Shown: in pieces, positions 44,045 through 53,071 of the stretch
How positions within the stretch are numbered: position 1 is the stretch's first letter
Layout of the letters: every line of letters starts with the position of its first letter
Assembly: GCF_003833015.1 (NCBI RefSeq)
Contig: NZ_RJLQ01000002.1
Span: forward strand, 124,001 to 188,000
Source: Clostridium sp. E02
Lineage (GTDB): Bacteria > Bacillota > Clostridia > Lachnospirales > Lachnospiraceae
Direction of reading: 5' to 3'
DNA: 64,000 nucleotides
The notes under the pieces: model-generated
What the model was told of the DNA's origin: nothing
Databases searched by the model: none
The model's input: only the letters and a program-made list of their open reading frames with translations
Position numbers and translations under genes: made by a program

Positions 44045-45115
44045 ATGAAGATTTATCAAATAGTAACTGCGCTGGGATATGGAGATGCAGTTGGGAATAA
44101 TATTATTGCTTTAATGGACGCATTGAGACAGGAAGGATATGAAACAGGGGTATATGCCGAAACAATTGATGTTCGAATTGGTAATATAAATATAGGCTTG
44201 ATTCAAGACATGCCTCTAATGAAAAAAGAAGATATCATAATATATCATTTGGCAACGGGAGCTGAGCTTAATTATTCTATAGTAAAATATTCTTGTAGAA
44301 AGATTCTAGTATACCATAATATTACTCCTCCTCACTTCTTTCTCCCATATAATGAGCAGGTGGCGCGTAATTGTGAGTACGGACTGGAAGGAACAAAATT
44401 CCTTGTGAATAAAGTTGATTATTGTCTCGCTGATTCGGCTTATAATAAAAAGGATCTGGAAAGCATGGGGAGTCAGACTGATATCGATGTTCTTCCGATT
44501 CTGGTCAAGTTTGAAGATTATAATAAAACGCCTGATGTGGCACTCATGAAGTGGTTGGATGACGGGTTTATAAACCTGCTTTTTGTTGGAAGAATTGCTC
44601 CAAACAAGAAGCAGGAAGATGTAATTGCTGCGTATGCATATTATAAAAAACATTACAATCCTAATTCAAGACTAATATTGGCTGGATCTTATGACGGAAT
44701 GGAAAACTATTATCTGAAATTAAAGGCCTATATAGGAGCCAACGAGATAGATGATGTTATATTCACGGGACATATTAGATTTTCGGAAGTGCTAGCATAT
44801 TATCGCAGTGCACATGTTTTTCTTTGTATGAGCGAACATGAGGGGTTTTGTGTACCGTTGGTTGAAGCGATGTTTTTCCAAGTACCAATCATAGCTTATG
44901 CATCTACGGCAGTTCCCGAAACGCTAGATAGAGCAGGTGTTTTAATGAAAGAAAAAAATCCATTATTAGCAGCTGGATTGATTAACAGGATCTGTTTAGA
45001 TAAAGAAATGAAAAAAAAATTAATAGAATGTCAAAGAGAACGTTTGAATGATTTTTTGGCGGATACAATAAAGAGAGAGTTTATAAATGATATTAAGAGG
45101 TTTATAGGAGAATAG
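44045..45115 (+). CDS. Glycosyltransferase family 4 (YGDAVGN type, copy 2)
   Basis: A 356-residue GT-B enzyme starting at ATG 44045 (frame open upstream to 44021, inside the previous gene). It repeats the plan of the protein at 41796: QIVTALGYGDAVGN, IYHLATGAELN, VYHNITPPHFF, FVGRIAPNKKQEDVI, VIFTGHIRF and SEHEGFCVPLVEAMFF. The conservation of both catalytic-domain motifs suggests that both copies are active. It lies one base before the next gene. Confidence 0.9.
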   Translation: MKIYQIVTALGYGDAVGNNIIALMDALRQEGYETGVYAETIDVRIGNINIGLIQDMPLMKKEDIIIYHLATGAELNYSIVKYSCRKILVYHNITPPHFFLPYNEQVARNCEYGLEGTKFLVNKVDYCLADSAYNKKDLESMGSQTDIDVLPILVKFEDYNKTPDVALMKWLDDGFINLLFVGRIAPNKKQEDVIAAYAYYKKHYNPNSRLILAGSYDGMENYYLKLKAYIGANEIDDVIFTGHIRFSEVLAYYRSAHVFLCMSEHEGFCVPLVEAMFFQVPIIAYASTAVPETLDRAGVLMKEKNPLLAAGLINRICLDKEMKKKLIECQRERLNDFLADTIKREFINDIKRFIGE

Positions 45116-45116
45116 G

Positions 45117-46304
45117 ATGATAAAGATTGCTTTTGTTAATCAGCGGTATGGACTGGAAGTGAATGGTGGTTCGGAATATTATACCCGTGTCATGGCTGAA
45201 CATCTGAAAGATAGCTATGAAGTTGAAGTTCTTACCACTAAGGCTGTTGACTATGTAACATGGGCGAATTATTATAAGCATGATGAGGAAATCATCAATG
45301 ACATTTTGGTAAAGCGTTTCTCTGTAGAAAAAGAACGCAATTCAGAAGAATTTAGCGTGCTGAATCAAAGTCTATTAAAAAGACGGAATCATACAGACCA
45401 AGAGGAACAGGCGTGGTTTGATGCACAAGGGCCGTTGGCATCGCAGTTAATACAATATGTAAGAGAGCATAAAGACGAATATGATGTATTTGTTTTTGTA
45501 ACGTATCTGTATTATCTGACAGTTATGGCAATGCCAGAAGTGGCTGATAAAGCAGTGCTGATTCCTACTGCACACGATGAACCCTACATTTATTTTAGCC
45601 GATATAAAAGAATATTTACGATTCCCAAAGCAATTGTTTATCTGACAGATGAAGAGAAAGCATTTGTAAATAATCAGTTTTGTAACCAACATATCAAAAA
45701 TGCTGTTATGGGGGTGGGCATCGATGTACCAAAGCGTGTGTCACCTTCTGAATTTACAGAAAAGTATAATTTGGAACAATATATTACTTATGTTGGTCGT
45801 ATTGACGAATCTAAGGGTTGTAAATGGTTGTTTCAATATTTTGAAGAATATAAAAAAAGAAACCCAAATAATGAACTAAAATTAGTATTAATGGGAAAAA
45901 CTGTATTGAAAATACCTAAAAACCCTGAAATTATAAGTTTGGGATTTGTGAGTGAAGATGAAAAATTTTCAGGGATTGCTGGGGCAAAGTCGCTTATTCT
46001 TCCTTCAGAATTTGAAAGTTTGTCTATATCGGTTCTAGAAGCCATGGCGTTGTCGATTCCAGTTATTGTAAATGGCCGTTGTGAAGTTCTAAAAGGACAT
46101 TGTGAAAAAAGCAATGGTGGACTCTATTATAAAAACTATTATGAATTTGAAGGTTGCTTAGAATTTGTTCAGAACAATGTAGAAGTGTATGAGCAGATGC
46201 GCAATAATGCAAAGCAGTATGTGGAAAAAAACTTTAAATGGAATGTAATTATTGACAAATTCAAAAATATTGTGGATTTTGTAATAAGGGATCAAGCGAT
46301 TTAA
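45117..46304 (+). CDS. Glycosyltransferase family 4 (NQRYG-VNGGSE type, paralogue 3)
   Basis: A 395-residue GT-B enzyme, the third copy of its family in the window. It opens with VNQRYGLEVNGGSEYYTRVMAEHL, has FIPTAHDEP-like LIPTAHDEPYIYF in the middle, and ends the donor domain with SEFESLSISVLEAMALSIPVIVNGRCEVLKGHC. It closes the duplicated pair with 44045 and directly precedes the second export system, so all four enzymes probably work on the glycan exported by it. Confidence 0.9.
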   Translation: MIKIAFVNQRYGLEVNGGSEYYTRVMAEHLKDSYEVEVLTTKAVDYVTWANYYKHDEEIINDILVKRFSVEKERNSEEFSVLNQSLLKRRNHTDQEEQAWFDAQGPLASQLIQYVREHKDEYDVFVFVTYLYYLTVMAMPEVADKAVLIPTAHDEPYIYFSRYKRIFTIPKAIVYLTDEEKAFVNNQFCNQHIKNAVMGVGIDVPKRVSPSEFTEKYNLEQYITYVGRIDESKGCKWLFQYFEEYKKRNPNNELKLVLMGKTVLKIPKNPEIISLGFVSEDEKFSGIAGAKSLILPSEFESLSISVLEAMALSIPVIVNGRCEVLKGHCEKSNGGLYYKNYYEFEGCLEFVQNNVEVYEQMRNNAKQYVEKNFKWNVIIDKFKNIVDFVIRDQAI

Positions 46305-46320
46305 TGGTATTGGAGGAAAT

Positions 46321-47097
46321 ATGGATATATTTAAGGAACTGTATTCTTATCGCGAAATGATATTTAGTTTAGTTAGAAGAGATCTGAATGGAAGATACAA
46401 AGGATCGGTACTCGGCTTTTTATGGACGTTTTTAAACCCTCTATTACAGCTATGTGTTTATACAATGGTTTTTTCTGTTATCATGAAAAATGGTATAGAA
46501 GATTTTTATCTATATTTATTCGTGGCCTTGGTTCCATGGATTTTTTTCAGTACTTCGATGGCGGGAGGATCAAGTTGCATTTGGACGCAGCAGGATTTAG
46601 TAAAGAAGATTTATTTTCCAAGAGAGGTACTGCCTATAGCGTTTGTAACGAGCCAGTTTGTAAATATGCTTTTGAGTTTTTTAGTTGTTTTAGCTGTTCT
46701 CATTATGTCTGGAAAGGGAATTAATATTGTTGCGATATTATACCTGCCGCTAATTATGTTAGTGGAATACCTACTTGCATTGTCTATGGCATTTATCACA
46801 TCAGCTTTAACAGTATATTTGCGCGATTTGGAATATTTATTAGGAATTATTACAATGGCATGGCAATTTTTAACCCCAGTTATGTATTCCATAGATCAGG
46901 TACCTGAGAAGCTACAACCGATTTTTAATTTAAATCCAATGACTCCGATTATCATAGCTTATAGGGATATTCTTTATTATAAGAAGATTCCAGAAGTAGA
47001 CACTTTACTGCGTGCGGTAATATTAGGTATTATTCTGATGATTATTGGAACTATAACTTTTTCAAGATTAAAACGCCATTTCGCGGAGGAAATGTAA
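46321..47097 (+). CDS. ABC-2 polysaccharide export permease (second Wzm)
   Basis: A 258-residue protein with about six membrane segments and the Wzm/TagG gate motif LVRRDLNGRYKGSVLGFLWTFLNP near the N-terminus, FVALVPWIFFSTSM, and LNPMTPIIIAYRDILYY near the C-terminus. Its motifs and length differ from the permease at 10497, so this is a second, independent exporter rather than a recent copy. The stop codon shares one base with the start of the ATPase gene. Confidence 0.92.
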   Translation: MDIFKELYSYREMIFSLVRRDLNGRYKGSVLGFLWTFLNPLLQLCVYTMVFSVIMKNGIEDFYLYLFVALVPWIFFSTSMAGGSSCIWTQQDLVKKIYFPREVLPIAFVTSQFVNMLLSFLVVLAVLIMSGKGINIVAILYLPLIMLVEYLLALSMAFITSALTVYLRDLEYLLGIITMAWQFLTPVMYSIDQVPEKLQPIFNLNPMTPIIIAYRDILYYKKIPEVDTLLRAVILGIILMIIGTITFSRLKRHFAEEM

Positions 47098-48347
47098 TGG
47101 ATAGTTGTTATGCAATAGAAGTAAAACATGTTTCAAAAAGCTTTAAGGTATATTTGGATAAGGGACGTACGTTAAAGGAAAAGATGCTTTTTAGTGGACG
47201 CAGAAAATATGAAGAGAGAAAAGTTCTGAAAGATATTAGCTTTGAAGTGAAAAAGGGACAAGGGCTGGGCCTAATTGGACATAATGGTTGTGGTAAAAGT
47301 ACTATGCTGAAGATGCTGACAAAGATCATGTATCCGGATTCTGGAACTATTGAGATGAGGGGCAGAGTATCCAGCTTGATAGAGCTTGGTGCAGGTTTTC
47401 ATCCAGATATGAGTGGGAAACAAAATATTTACACTAACGCATCTATCTTTGGCTTAACTAAAAAGGAGATTGATGCTAGACTTGAAGATATTATTGCCTT
47501 TTCTGAACTTGAAGATTTTATTGATAATCCAGTAAGAACGTATTCATCGGGTATGTATATGCGTTTGGCATTTTCTGTTGCTATCAATGTGGATGCGGAG
47601 GTTTTGCTGATTGACGAAATTCTGGCAGTCGGAGATGCATCTTTTCAGGCAAAATGCTTTAATAAGCTAAAAGAAATCAAGGCTAGTGGCACAACGGTTG
47701 TAATTGTGTCGCATTCCTTGTCACAGATTGAAGAAATTTGTGAGACTTCAATATGGATTCATCAAGGAAAAGTGAGGGAGTGCGGAAATCCAAAAGATGT
47801 TCATGAAAAATATATGTTATACGTAATGGATAAGCGGATTGAGGTAGCAGAAAAAGAGTTAGTACGGCAGAATGAGAAAAGGGAAGAAGAGCACAAATTA
47901 GTTGAGTCAGTAAAGGATTCGGTAGAGAAAACTCTTATAAAGGATATAGAGATTACGGATGTAAAGATGTTAGATACATTAGGAAATGAGAGGAATATAT
48001 TTAAAACAAATGATAGATGTGCAGTTAATATTTCTTTTAAAGTGAATACTGAAAGAAATAACATGCTTTTTGCAGCTGGCATATTAAGGATTGATGGAAT
48101 TTTGTATCACTCTATGAAGATGAGGGTTGATGGTGAGAAGGGATATTGCTTAAAAGAAGATGGTGAAGTTTTATTAACAATTGATGATTTAACCATGCTT
48201 CCCGGCTTATACAGTATGGATGTAGCAATTGAAAATGAGGATGCTAGTATTGTCGATTATATTACCAATGCATATAAATTTGAGGTTGTTTCAATTATCC
48301 ATGATGAAGGAATTACACGTTTAAAGCATTCATGGAAAGTGAGGTAG
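47097..48347 (+). CDS. Polysaccharide export ATPase with C-terminal extension (second Wzt)
   Basis: A 416-residue protein. The ATPase part has Walker A GHNGCGKST at about 61-69, a signature segment in YSSGMYMRLAFS and EVLLIDEILAVGD as Walker B. After about residue 235 a charged helical linker (KRIEVAEKELVRQNEKREEE) leads to a beta-rich C-terminal domain (about 275-416) comparable in place and size to the Wzt glycan-recognition domain. Its sequence is unlike that of the first Wzt, so the two exporters probably recognise different glycans. Confidence 0.9.
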   Translation: MDSCYAIEVKHVSKSFKVYLDKGRTLKEKMLFSGRRKYEERKVLKDISFEVKKGQGLGLIGHNGCGKSTMLKMLTKIMYPDSGTIEMRGRVSSLIELGAGFHPDMSGKQNIYTNASIFGLTKKEIDARLEDIIAFSELEDFIDNPVRTYSSGMYMRLAFSVAINVDAEVLLIDEILAVGDASFQAKCFNKLKEIKASGTTVVIVSHSLSQIEEICETSIWIHQGKVRECGNPKDVHEKYMLYVMDKRIEVAEKELVRQNEKREEEHKLVESVKDSVEKTLIKDIEITDVKMLDTLGNERNIFKTNDRCAVNISFKVNTERNNMLFAAGILRIDGILYHSMKMRVDGEKGYCLKEDGEVLLTIDDLTMLPGLYSMDVAIENEDASIVDYITNAYKFEVVSIIHDEGITRLKHSWKVR

Positions 48348-48351
48348 AAGA

Positions 48352-49167
48352 GTGGTTTTGGATTTTTCGGAGAAGAGACTAAAACACGAAGCGTTAAGTG
48401 TGGAGTATTTATCGGATAATATTGCGAAAAAACTTCGTTTAACTCCTGGGTATATTATTAATAAATACGATGGGCAAAAATTTATCTATCAGTCCTATTT
48501 ATGTCTTTGGGATATAGAACCAAGAAATGATGAAATAAGAAAATATTTGTCTTTGTTGAACCAAGGTATGTCAAAGGAAGGAATTATTTACCTATTTCTT
48601 AAAGATTCTAGGTTAAATAAGGATATTGTATTTTCAGAACAGGCTTTTCTATTTTACAAGTGGAAATATCATAAATATGAATGGGATGTTTCTGATCTGT
48701 TAAAGTTTGATGGTCCGGTGTTTATAATGGAGTGTTATTTACAGTTATTGGAACGTAAACCGGATGAAGCAGGCTATTTGGAATTCTGTAACTGGCTAGA
48801 TGAGGGAATGCCAAAAGAAGGAATTCTGTACATGATAGGTAGTTCAGAAGAAGTATTAAGTAAGAAAAAAGTTAAGGGAATCAGCAGTTATAAACTTGCA
48901 TATGATAAGTTCATGAACAGTGTATACATCAAACGTAATGGGCAACTAGGGAAACTAAAAAAAATACGAAAAATGTTTTGTGTTCCAGCCATGACTGAGA
49001 CTATTAGAAAAATCCTGCTTCGCAGTGATTTAAAAGACGATTTTCGAAATGAGCAAATATCTGATTGCTTGATTTATATACGTGAACAAAATGATTTTTT
49101 AGTAAGAAAAATGGATATAATGGAAAATGAGATAGCAGAATTAAAAAAGCAACTATCAAGAAAGTAA
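48352..49167 (+). CDS. DUF4214-like protein with C-terminal coiled coil
   Basis: A 271-residue soluble protein starting at a GTG with GAGG seven bases upstream. Two helical repeats, at about residues 40-85 and 120-165, follow the DUF4214 pattern: Y-x2-L-x5-P-x(5)-Y-x(5)-L-x2-GM-KEGI. The last 40 residues look like a coiled coil (NDFLVRKMDIMENEIAELKKQL). DUF4214 modules occur in S-layer and glycosyltransferase-associated proteins; their function is not well defined. Its place directly behind the exporter suggests an adaptor between the ATPase and the glycosyltransferases. That is inference from context only. Confidence 0.65.
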   Translation: MVLDFSEKRLKHEALSVEYLSDNIAKKLRLTPGYIINKYDGQKFIYQSYLCLWDIEPRNDEIRKYLSLLNQGMSKEGIIYLFLKDSRLNKDIVFSEQAFLFYKWKYHKYEWDVSDLLKFDGPVFIMECYLQLLERKPDEAGYLEFCNWLDEGMPKEGILYMIGSSEEVLSKKKVKGISSYKLAYDKFMNSVYIKRNGQLGKLKKIRKMFCVPAMTETIRKILLRSDLKDDFRNEQISDCLIYIREQNDFLVRKMDIMENEIAELKKQLSRK

Positions 49168-49189
49168 TGGGTGTTGTGGAGGCATTAAT

Positions 49190-49831
49190 TTGAAAAAAGT
49201 AGTAATTATTGGTGCAGGCGGACATGCAAGAAGTGTCATAGATATTTTTCTTCAGTCAGGAGATTATGAGATTGCGGGATGTCTTGACCCTTGTTATTCT
49301 TATAGAGGTAGCGTTGAATTTATGGAAGATATTCATATTATCGGTGATGATACTATTATACCCGATTTGGTTAAGTTAGGAATGGAATATGTTTTTATAG
49401 CAATAGGTGATAACAAACTACGGTGTAAACTTATGGATACAGTGAAAAAATATGCACTTCAAGTTGTAACAATAATAAGTCCTAATGCATATATATCACC
49501 CAGAGCAGAAATAGGCACAGGATCTTGTGTAATGGCAGGAGCTGCGATTAGTGTAAACTGCAAAATAGGGGAAGGTGTTATTATTAATACTAATTCATCT
49601 GTAGATCATGATTGCCAGATCAATGATTATGTACATATTGCACCAGGAACAGCTATTTCTGGCAGTACCATTATTAGTAAAGGGACACATATCGGTACGA
49701 ATGCTGCTGTTATTGACGGTGTTCGTATTGGATCATGGTCTTACATTGGCGCAGGGGCGGCAGTGGTAAAGGACATCCCTTCCAATGTTATGGCGTATGG
49801 TGTTCCGGCAAAAATCATTAGAGAAATATAA
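49190..49831 (+). CDS. Sugar O/N-acetyltransferase, NeuD/PglD/PerB family
   Basis: A 213-residue acetyltransferase starting at a TTG with GGAGG seven bases upstream. The N-terminal Rossmann part has VVIIGAGGHARSVIDI. The C-terminal left-handed beta-helix runs over residues 95-205 and has INTNSSVDHDCQI, where the His after Asp matches the catalytic base of PglD-type enzymes. The next gene is a perosamine-synthase-like aminotransferase. The pair would make an N-acetylated 4-amino-6-deoxysugar, plausibly GDP-N-acetylperosamine as with PerB of E. coli O157, but UDP-linked substrates are also used by this family. Confidence 0.85.
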   Translation: MKKVVIIGAGGHARSVIDIFLQSGDYEIAGCLDPCYSYRGSVEFMEDIHIIGDDTIIPDLVKLGMEYVFIAIGDNKLRCKLMDTVKKYALQVVTIISPNAYISPRAEIGTGSCVMAGAAISVNCKIGEGVIINTNSSVDHDCQINDYVHIAPGTAISGSTIISKGTHIGTNAAVIDGVRIGSWSYIGAGAAVVKDIPSNVMAYGVPAKIIREI

Positions 49832-49870
49832 ATTCAAATTATAATAGTATATATTAAGGAGAAAAACAAA

Positions 49871-50977
49871 ATGAAAAGATTTATACCTGTGGCAGTGCCT
49901 CATTTTGCTGGAAATGAAAAGAAATATGTAGATGACTGTATGGACACAGCCTGGATATCATCTGCAGGAAAGTATGTTAGTCAGTTTGAAGAAAAGTATG
50001 CGGAATATATGGGAATGAAAGAAGCCATTTCTTGTTGCAATGGAACGGTTGCCCTGCATATTCCGCTTATTGCGTTAGGCCTACAGCCTGGAGACGAGGT
50101 GATTATTCCCTCATTTACTTATATTGCTACTGCAAATGCAGTAAAATATTGTGGTGCAACACCTGTCTTTGCGGATTGTCTGCAAGATACATGGAATATT
50201 GATCCAGAAGATATCAAACGAAAAATCACATCTAAAACTAAAGGAATTATGCCTGTTCATTTATATGGGAATCCATGTGATATGGATGCCATCATGAAAA
50301 TTGCTAAGGATCATGATTTATTTGTTATTGAAGATGCTGCAGAATGCCATGGAGCAACATATAAAGGTAGAAAAGTGGGAACATTTGGTGATGTGTCTAC
50401 TTTCAGCTTCTTTGGAAATAAGATTATTACAACTGGAGAAGGTGGAATGGTCGTAACTAATAATGAAGAGCTGGCAAATCAGATGCGAATTTTAAAAGGG
50501 CAGGGACAAGATCCAAATAGACGATACTGGTTTATTGAAGTCGGTTATAATTACCGTATGACTAATATTGAAGCGGCGATTGGGTTGGCTCAGCTGGAAA
50601 ATATTGAGCTTCATATCGGTGATAGGAGAAAAGTTGCTTCATGGTATCAGGAAGAGTTACATGGTATGGAGGATTATATCAAGTTTCAGGAGATTACTTC
50701 TGGGGCTGAAGGTGTCTGGTGGATGTTTTCCATCATTTTAAAAGATACTATAAAAATTACAAGAGATCAGTTAATGAACAAGTTAAAAGAAGATGGCATT
50801 GAGACCAGACCATTATTTTATCCTATGCATCTGATGCCTGTATATGAAGACCCCAACGCAGAATGTCCGGTCAGCGAAAAAATCGCAGCTAATGGTATGA
50901 ATTTACCGACACATGCATTGCTGAGTAGGGATGATGTCAAATATATTTGTGAGAGATTAAGAGCTTATATCGTTTAA
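49871..50977 (+). CDS. DegT/DnrJ/EryC1 sugar aminotransferase, perosamine-synthase-like
   Basis: A 368-residue PLP enzyme that would install an amino group at C4 of a 4-keto-6-deoxysugar nucleotide. The PLP lysine is Lys184 in SFFGNKIITTGEGG, with the cofactor Asp at 155 in IEDAAECHG. IPVAVPHFAGNEKKYV at the start, DTAWISSAGKYV and GQGQDPNRRYWF-E-GYNYRMTNI match the GDP-perosamine synthase subgroup as I know it. GDP-mannose guanylyltransferase and GDP-mannose dehydratase genes lie at 62135-64000 and would supply its substrate. Product assignment is inference. Confidence 0.88.
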   Translation: MKRFIPVAVPHFAGNEKKYVDDCMDTAWISSAGKYVSQFEEKYAEYMGMKEAISCCNGTVALHIPLIALGLQPGDEVIIPSFTYIATANAVKYCGATPVFADCLQDTWNIDPEDIKRKITSKTKGIMPVHLYGNPCDMDAIMKIAKDHDLFVIEDAAECHGATYKGRKVGTFGDVSTFSFFGNKIITTGEGGMVVTNNEELANQMRILKGQGQDPNRRYWFIEVGYNYRMTNIEAAIGLAQLENIELHIGDRRKVASWYQEELHGMEDYIKFQEITSGAEGVWWMFSIILKDTIKITRDQLMNKLKEDGIETRPLFYPMHLMPVYEDPNAECPVSEKIAANGMNLPTHALLSRDDVKYICERLRAYIV

Positions 50978-50990
50978 AGAGGAGCAATAC

Positions 50991-52028
50991 ATGAAAATAA
51001 TAGTTGTAAGTACTATCGTTCCATTTGTAAATGGTGGTGGAGTATTTATTGTGGATTGGCTTGAAGAAAAGCTAAGAGAATATGGGCATCAGGTACAAAG
51101 CATAAAAATACCTTTTGTACATGATTATAGAACAGTAATGACTCAGATGCTTGGACTTCGTATGTATCATTTAGAAGATGAGTGTGATCGTCTTATTGCT
51201 ATTAGGACACCCTCCTATTTGCTGAAACACCCGGATAAATATCTTTGGTTTATCCATCATTATAGGGAAATGTATGACTTGTGGGGATCAGAATATGAAA
51301 ATATTCCAAAAGAAAACAACACCTTTGCAATACGTGAATTTGTAAAAAGAGCAGACGACCTAGCGTTTAGAGAGGCAAAAAAGATATATACGAATTCAGA
51401 GATTGTATCACGTAGATTATTGGATTATAATAATATTTCTGCTCAGCCAGTTTACCCACCGCTACTGCATCCAGAACAATTTTATTGTAATCAGTATGGA
51501 AACTTTATTTATTACTCGAGCAGAATTTGCGGTCATAAGCGACAACTGATGGCTATTGAAGCAATGAAGTTTGTGAAAACAGATGTCAAGCTAGTAATAA
51601 GTGGAAAATTTGAAACTACTTTAATTGAAGAGTTGATCAAAAATACAATAAAGAGAAATGAACTAGAAAATAGAGTTAAATTAGTAGACCGGTGGATTAC
51701 TGAACATGAAAAAGCAGAATATTACGCTAATTGTCTTGCGGCAATTTATATACCTTTTGATGAAGACAGTTATGGTTATCCATCTTTGGAAGCACATCAC
51801 AGTTGTAAAGCGGTAATTTCCTGCACTGATAGTGGCGGAACAAGTGAGCTTATTAAAGATGGGTATAACGGGTATATTATTGATTCTGAACCACATAAAT
51901 TAGCAGAAGTATTTGATCAATTATATGAAAATAAAAAACTAGCAGAAACAATGGGAAATAATGGATTTAATAGAATCAATGAACTTGATATTACATGGGA
52001 TAATGTAATCAGGAGGTTTACAGAGTGA
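50991..52028 (+). CDS. Glycosyltransferase family 4 (tandem pair, copy 1)
   Basis: A 345-residue GT-B enzyme. The N-terminus has STIVPFVNGGGVFIVDWLEEKL. The middle has LWFIHHYREMYDLWGSEY and the second domain YYSSRICGHKRQLMAIEAM and YIPFDEDSYGYPSLEAHHSCKAVI, a variant donor-binding motif with EDSYG in place of the usual E-GFG. It is paralogous to the next gene and overlaps it by four bases. Confidence 0.87.
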   Translation: MKIIVVSTIVPFVNGGGVFIVDWLEEKLREYGHQVQSIKIPFVHDYRTVMTQMLGLRMYHLEDECDRLIAIRTPSYLLKHPDKYLWFIHHYREMYDLWGSEYENIPKENNTFAIREFVKRADDLAFREAKKIYTNSEIVSRRLLDYNNISAQPVYPPLLHPEQFYCNQYGNFIYYSSRICGHKRQLMAIEAMKFVKTDVKLVISGKFETTLIEELIKNTIKRNELENRVKLVDRWITEHEKAEYYANCLAAIYIPFDEDSYGYPSLEAHHSCKAVISCTDSGGTSELIKDGYNGYIIDSEPHKLAEVFDQLYENKKLAETMGNNGFNRINELDITWDNVIRRFTE

Positions 52029-53071
52029 AGATAGCAATAGTTAATAATATGGTTCCATATCTATATGGTGGAGCCGAATTTCTGGCTGACAGTTTGTGCA
52101 AAAAACTGGGGGAGTATGGGCATCAGTCAATAGTGATAAGTTATCCGTTTAAATGGGCGCCTAAAGAAGCTATATTAGATAGTATTATGGCAGTTAGATT
52201 AAACGAACTAGATAATTGCGATTTAGTGATTGCTTTAAAATTCCCTGCTTATTATATAAATCATCCTAATAAAAAGCTATGGTTATTACACCAGTTTCGG
52301 CAGGCCTATGATTTACACGGAACAGAATATGGAATGTTTAATGATAATGATGAGCATGACACTGCGATAAAGAATACAATTATTGATATGGATAATAGGT
52401 TTTTATCACAGATGGAAGGAAAGATTTTTACGAATTCTCATGTTGTAAGTGATAGGTTGATGAAATTTAATGGAATAAGTTCAGAGGTTCTTTATCCGCC
52501 ATTAATGGATGCTTCATTATACTCTGTCGCAGAGGAGTATGGGGATTATATTTTTTACCCCAGCAGAGTGAACTATTCAAAGAGGCAGCACCTTGCAATA
52601 GAAGCCATGAGATATACGAAGTCAAAGGTGAAATTAATTATTGCTGGTAAAGGTGATTCTCCAGAAGATGAAAGATATTTGTTTCATTTAATAGAAATGT
52701 ATAATTTGAGTGAAAGAGTTATATATCTGAATCGTTTTATTACGGAGCAGGAAAAAATAGACTTATTTAGAAAATCATTGGCAGGAATTTATATACCTTA
52801 CGATGAAGATAGCTATGGATATGTAACCTTAGAAGGATTTCATGCAGGAAAGGCAATGATATCGTGTAAAGATGCTGGTGGAACAAACGTAGTTGTCAAA
52901 AATGAAATTACTGGTTACATGACAGATAACACCCCTCAGGCGTTGGCAGAAGCAATGGATAAATTATATAATGATAAGAAAAAGGCTAAGGAAATGGGAT
53001 TGAATGGATTGCCATTATTGGAGAGTATAGGAATAACTTGGGATAATGTAATTAGGAGGCTTATAGAGTGA
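52025..53071 (+). CDS. Glycosyltransferase family 4 (tandem pair, copy 2)
   Basis: A 348-residue GT-B enzyme. It follows the protein at 50991 segment by segment: NNMVPYLYGGAEFLADSL, LWLLHQFRQAYDLHGTEY, FYPSRVNYSKRQHLAIEAM, YIPYDEDSYGYVTLEGFHAGKAMI and GGTNVVVKNEITGYM. Both copies keep the donor motif, so both are probably active, perhaps with different acceptors. ATGA overlaps at both ends indicate tight coupling in a run of three transferase genes. Confidence 0.87.
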   Translation: MKIAIVNNMVPYLYGGAEFLADSLCKKLGEYGHQSIVISYPFKWAPKEAILDSIMAVRLNELDNCDLVIALKFPAYYINHPNKKLWLLHQFRQAYDLHGTEYGMFNDNDEHDTAIKNTIIDMDNRFLSQMEGKIFTNSHVVSDRLMKFNGISSEVLYPPLMDASLYSVAEEYGDYIFYPSRVNYSKRQHLAIEAMRYTKSKVKLIIAGKGDSPEDERYLFHLIEMYNLSERVIYLNRFITEQEKIDLFRKSLAGIYIPYDEDSYGYVTLEGFHAGKAMISCKDAGGTNVVVKNEITGYMTDNTPQALAEAMDKLYNDKKKAKEMGLNGLPLLESIGITWDNVIRRLIE

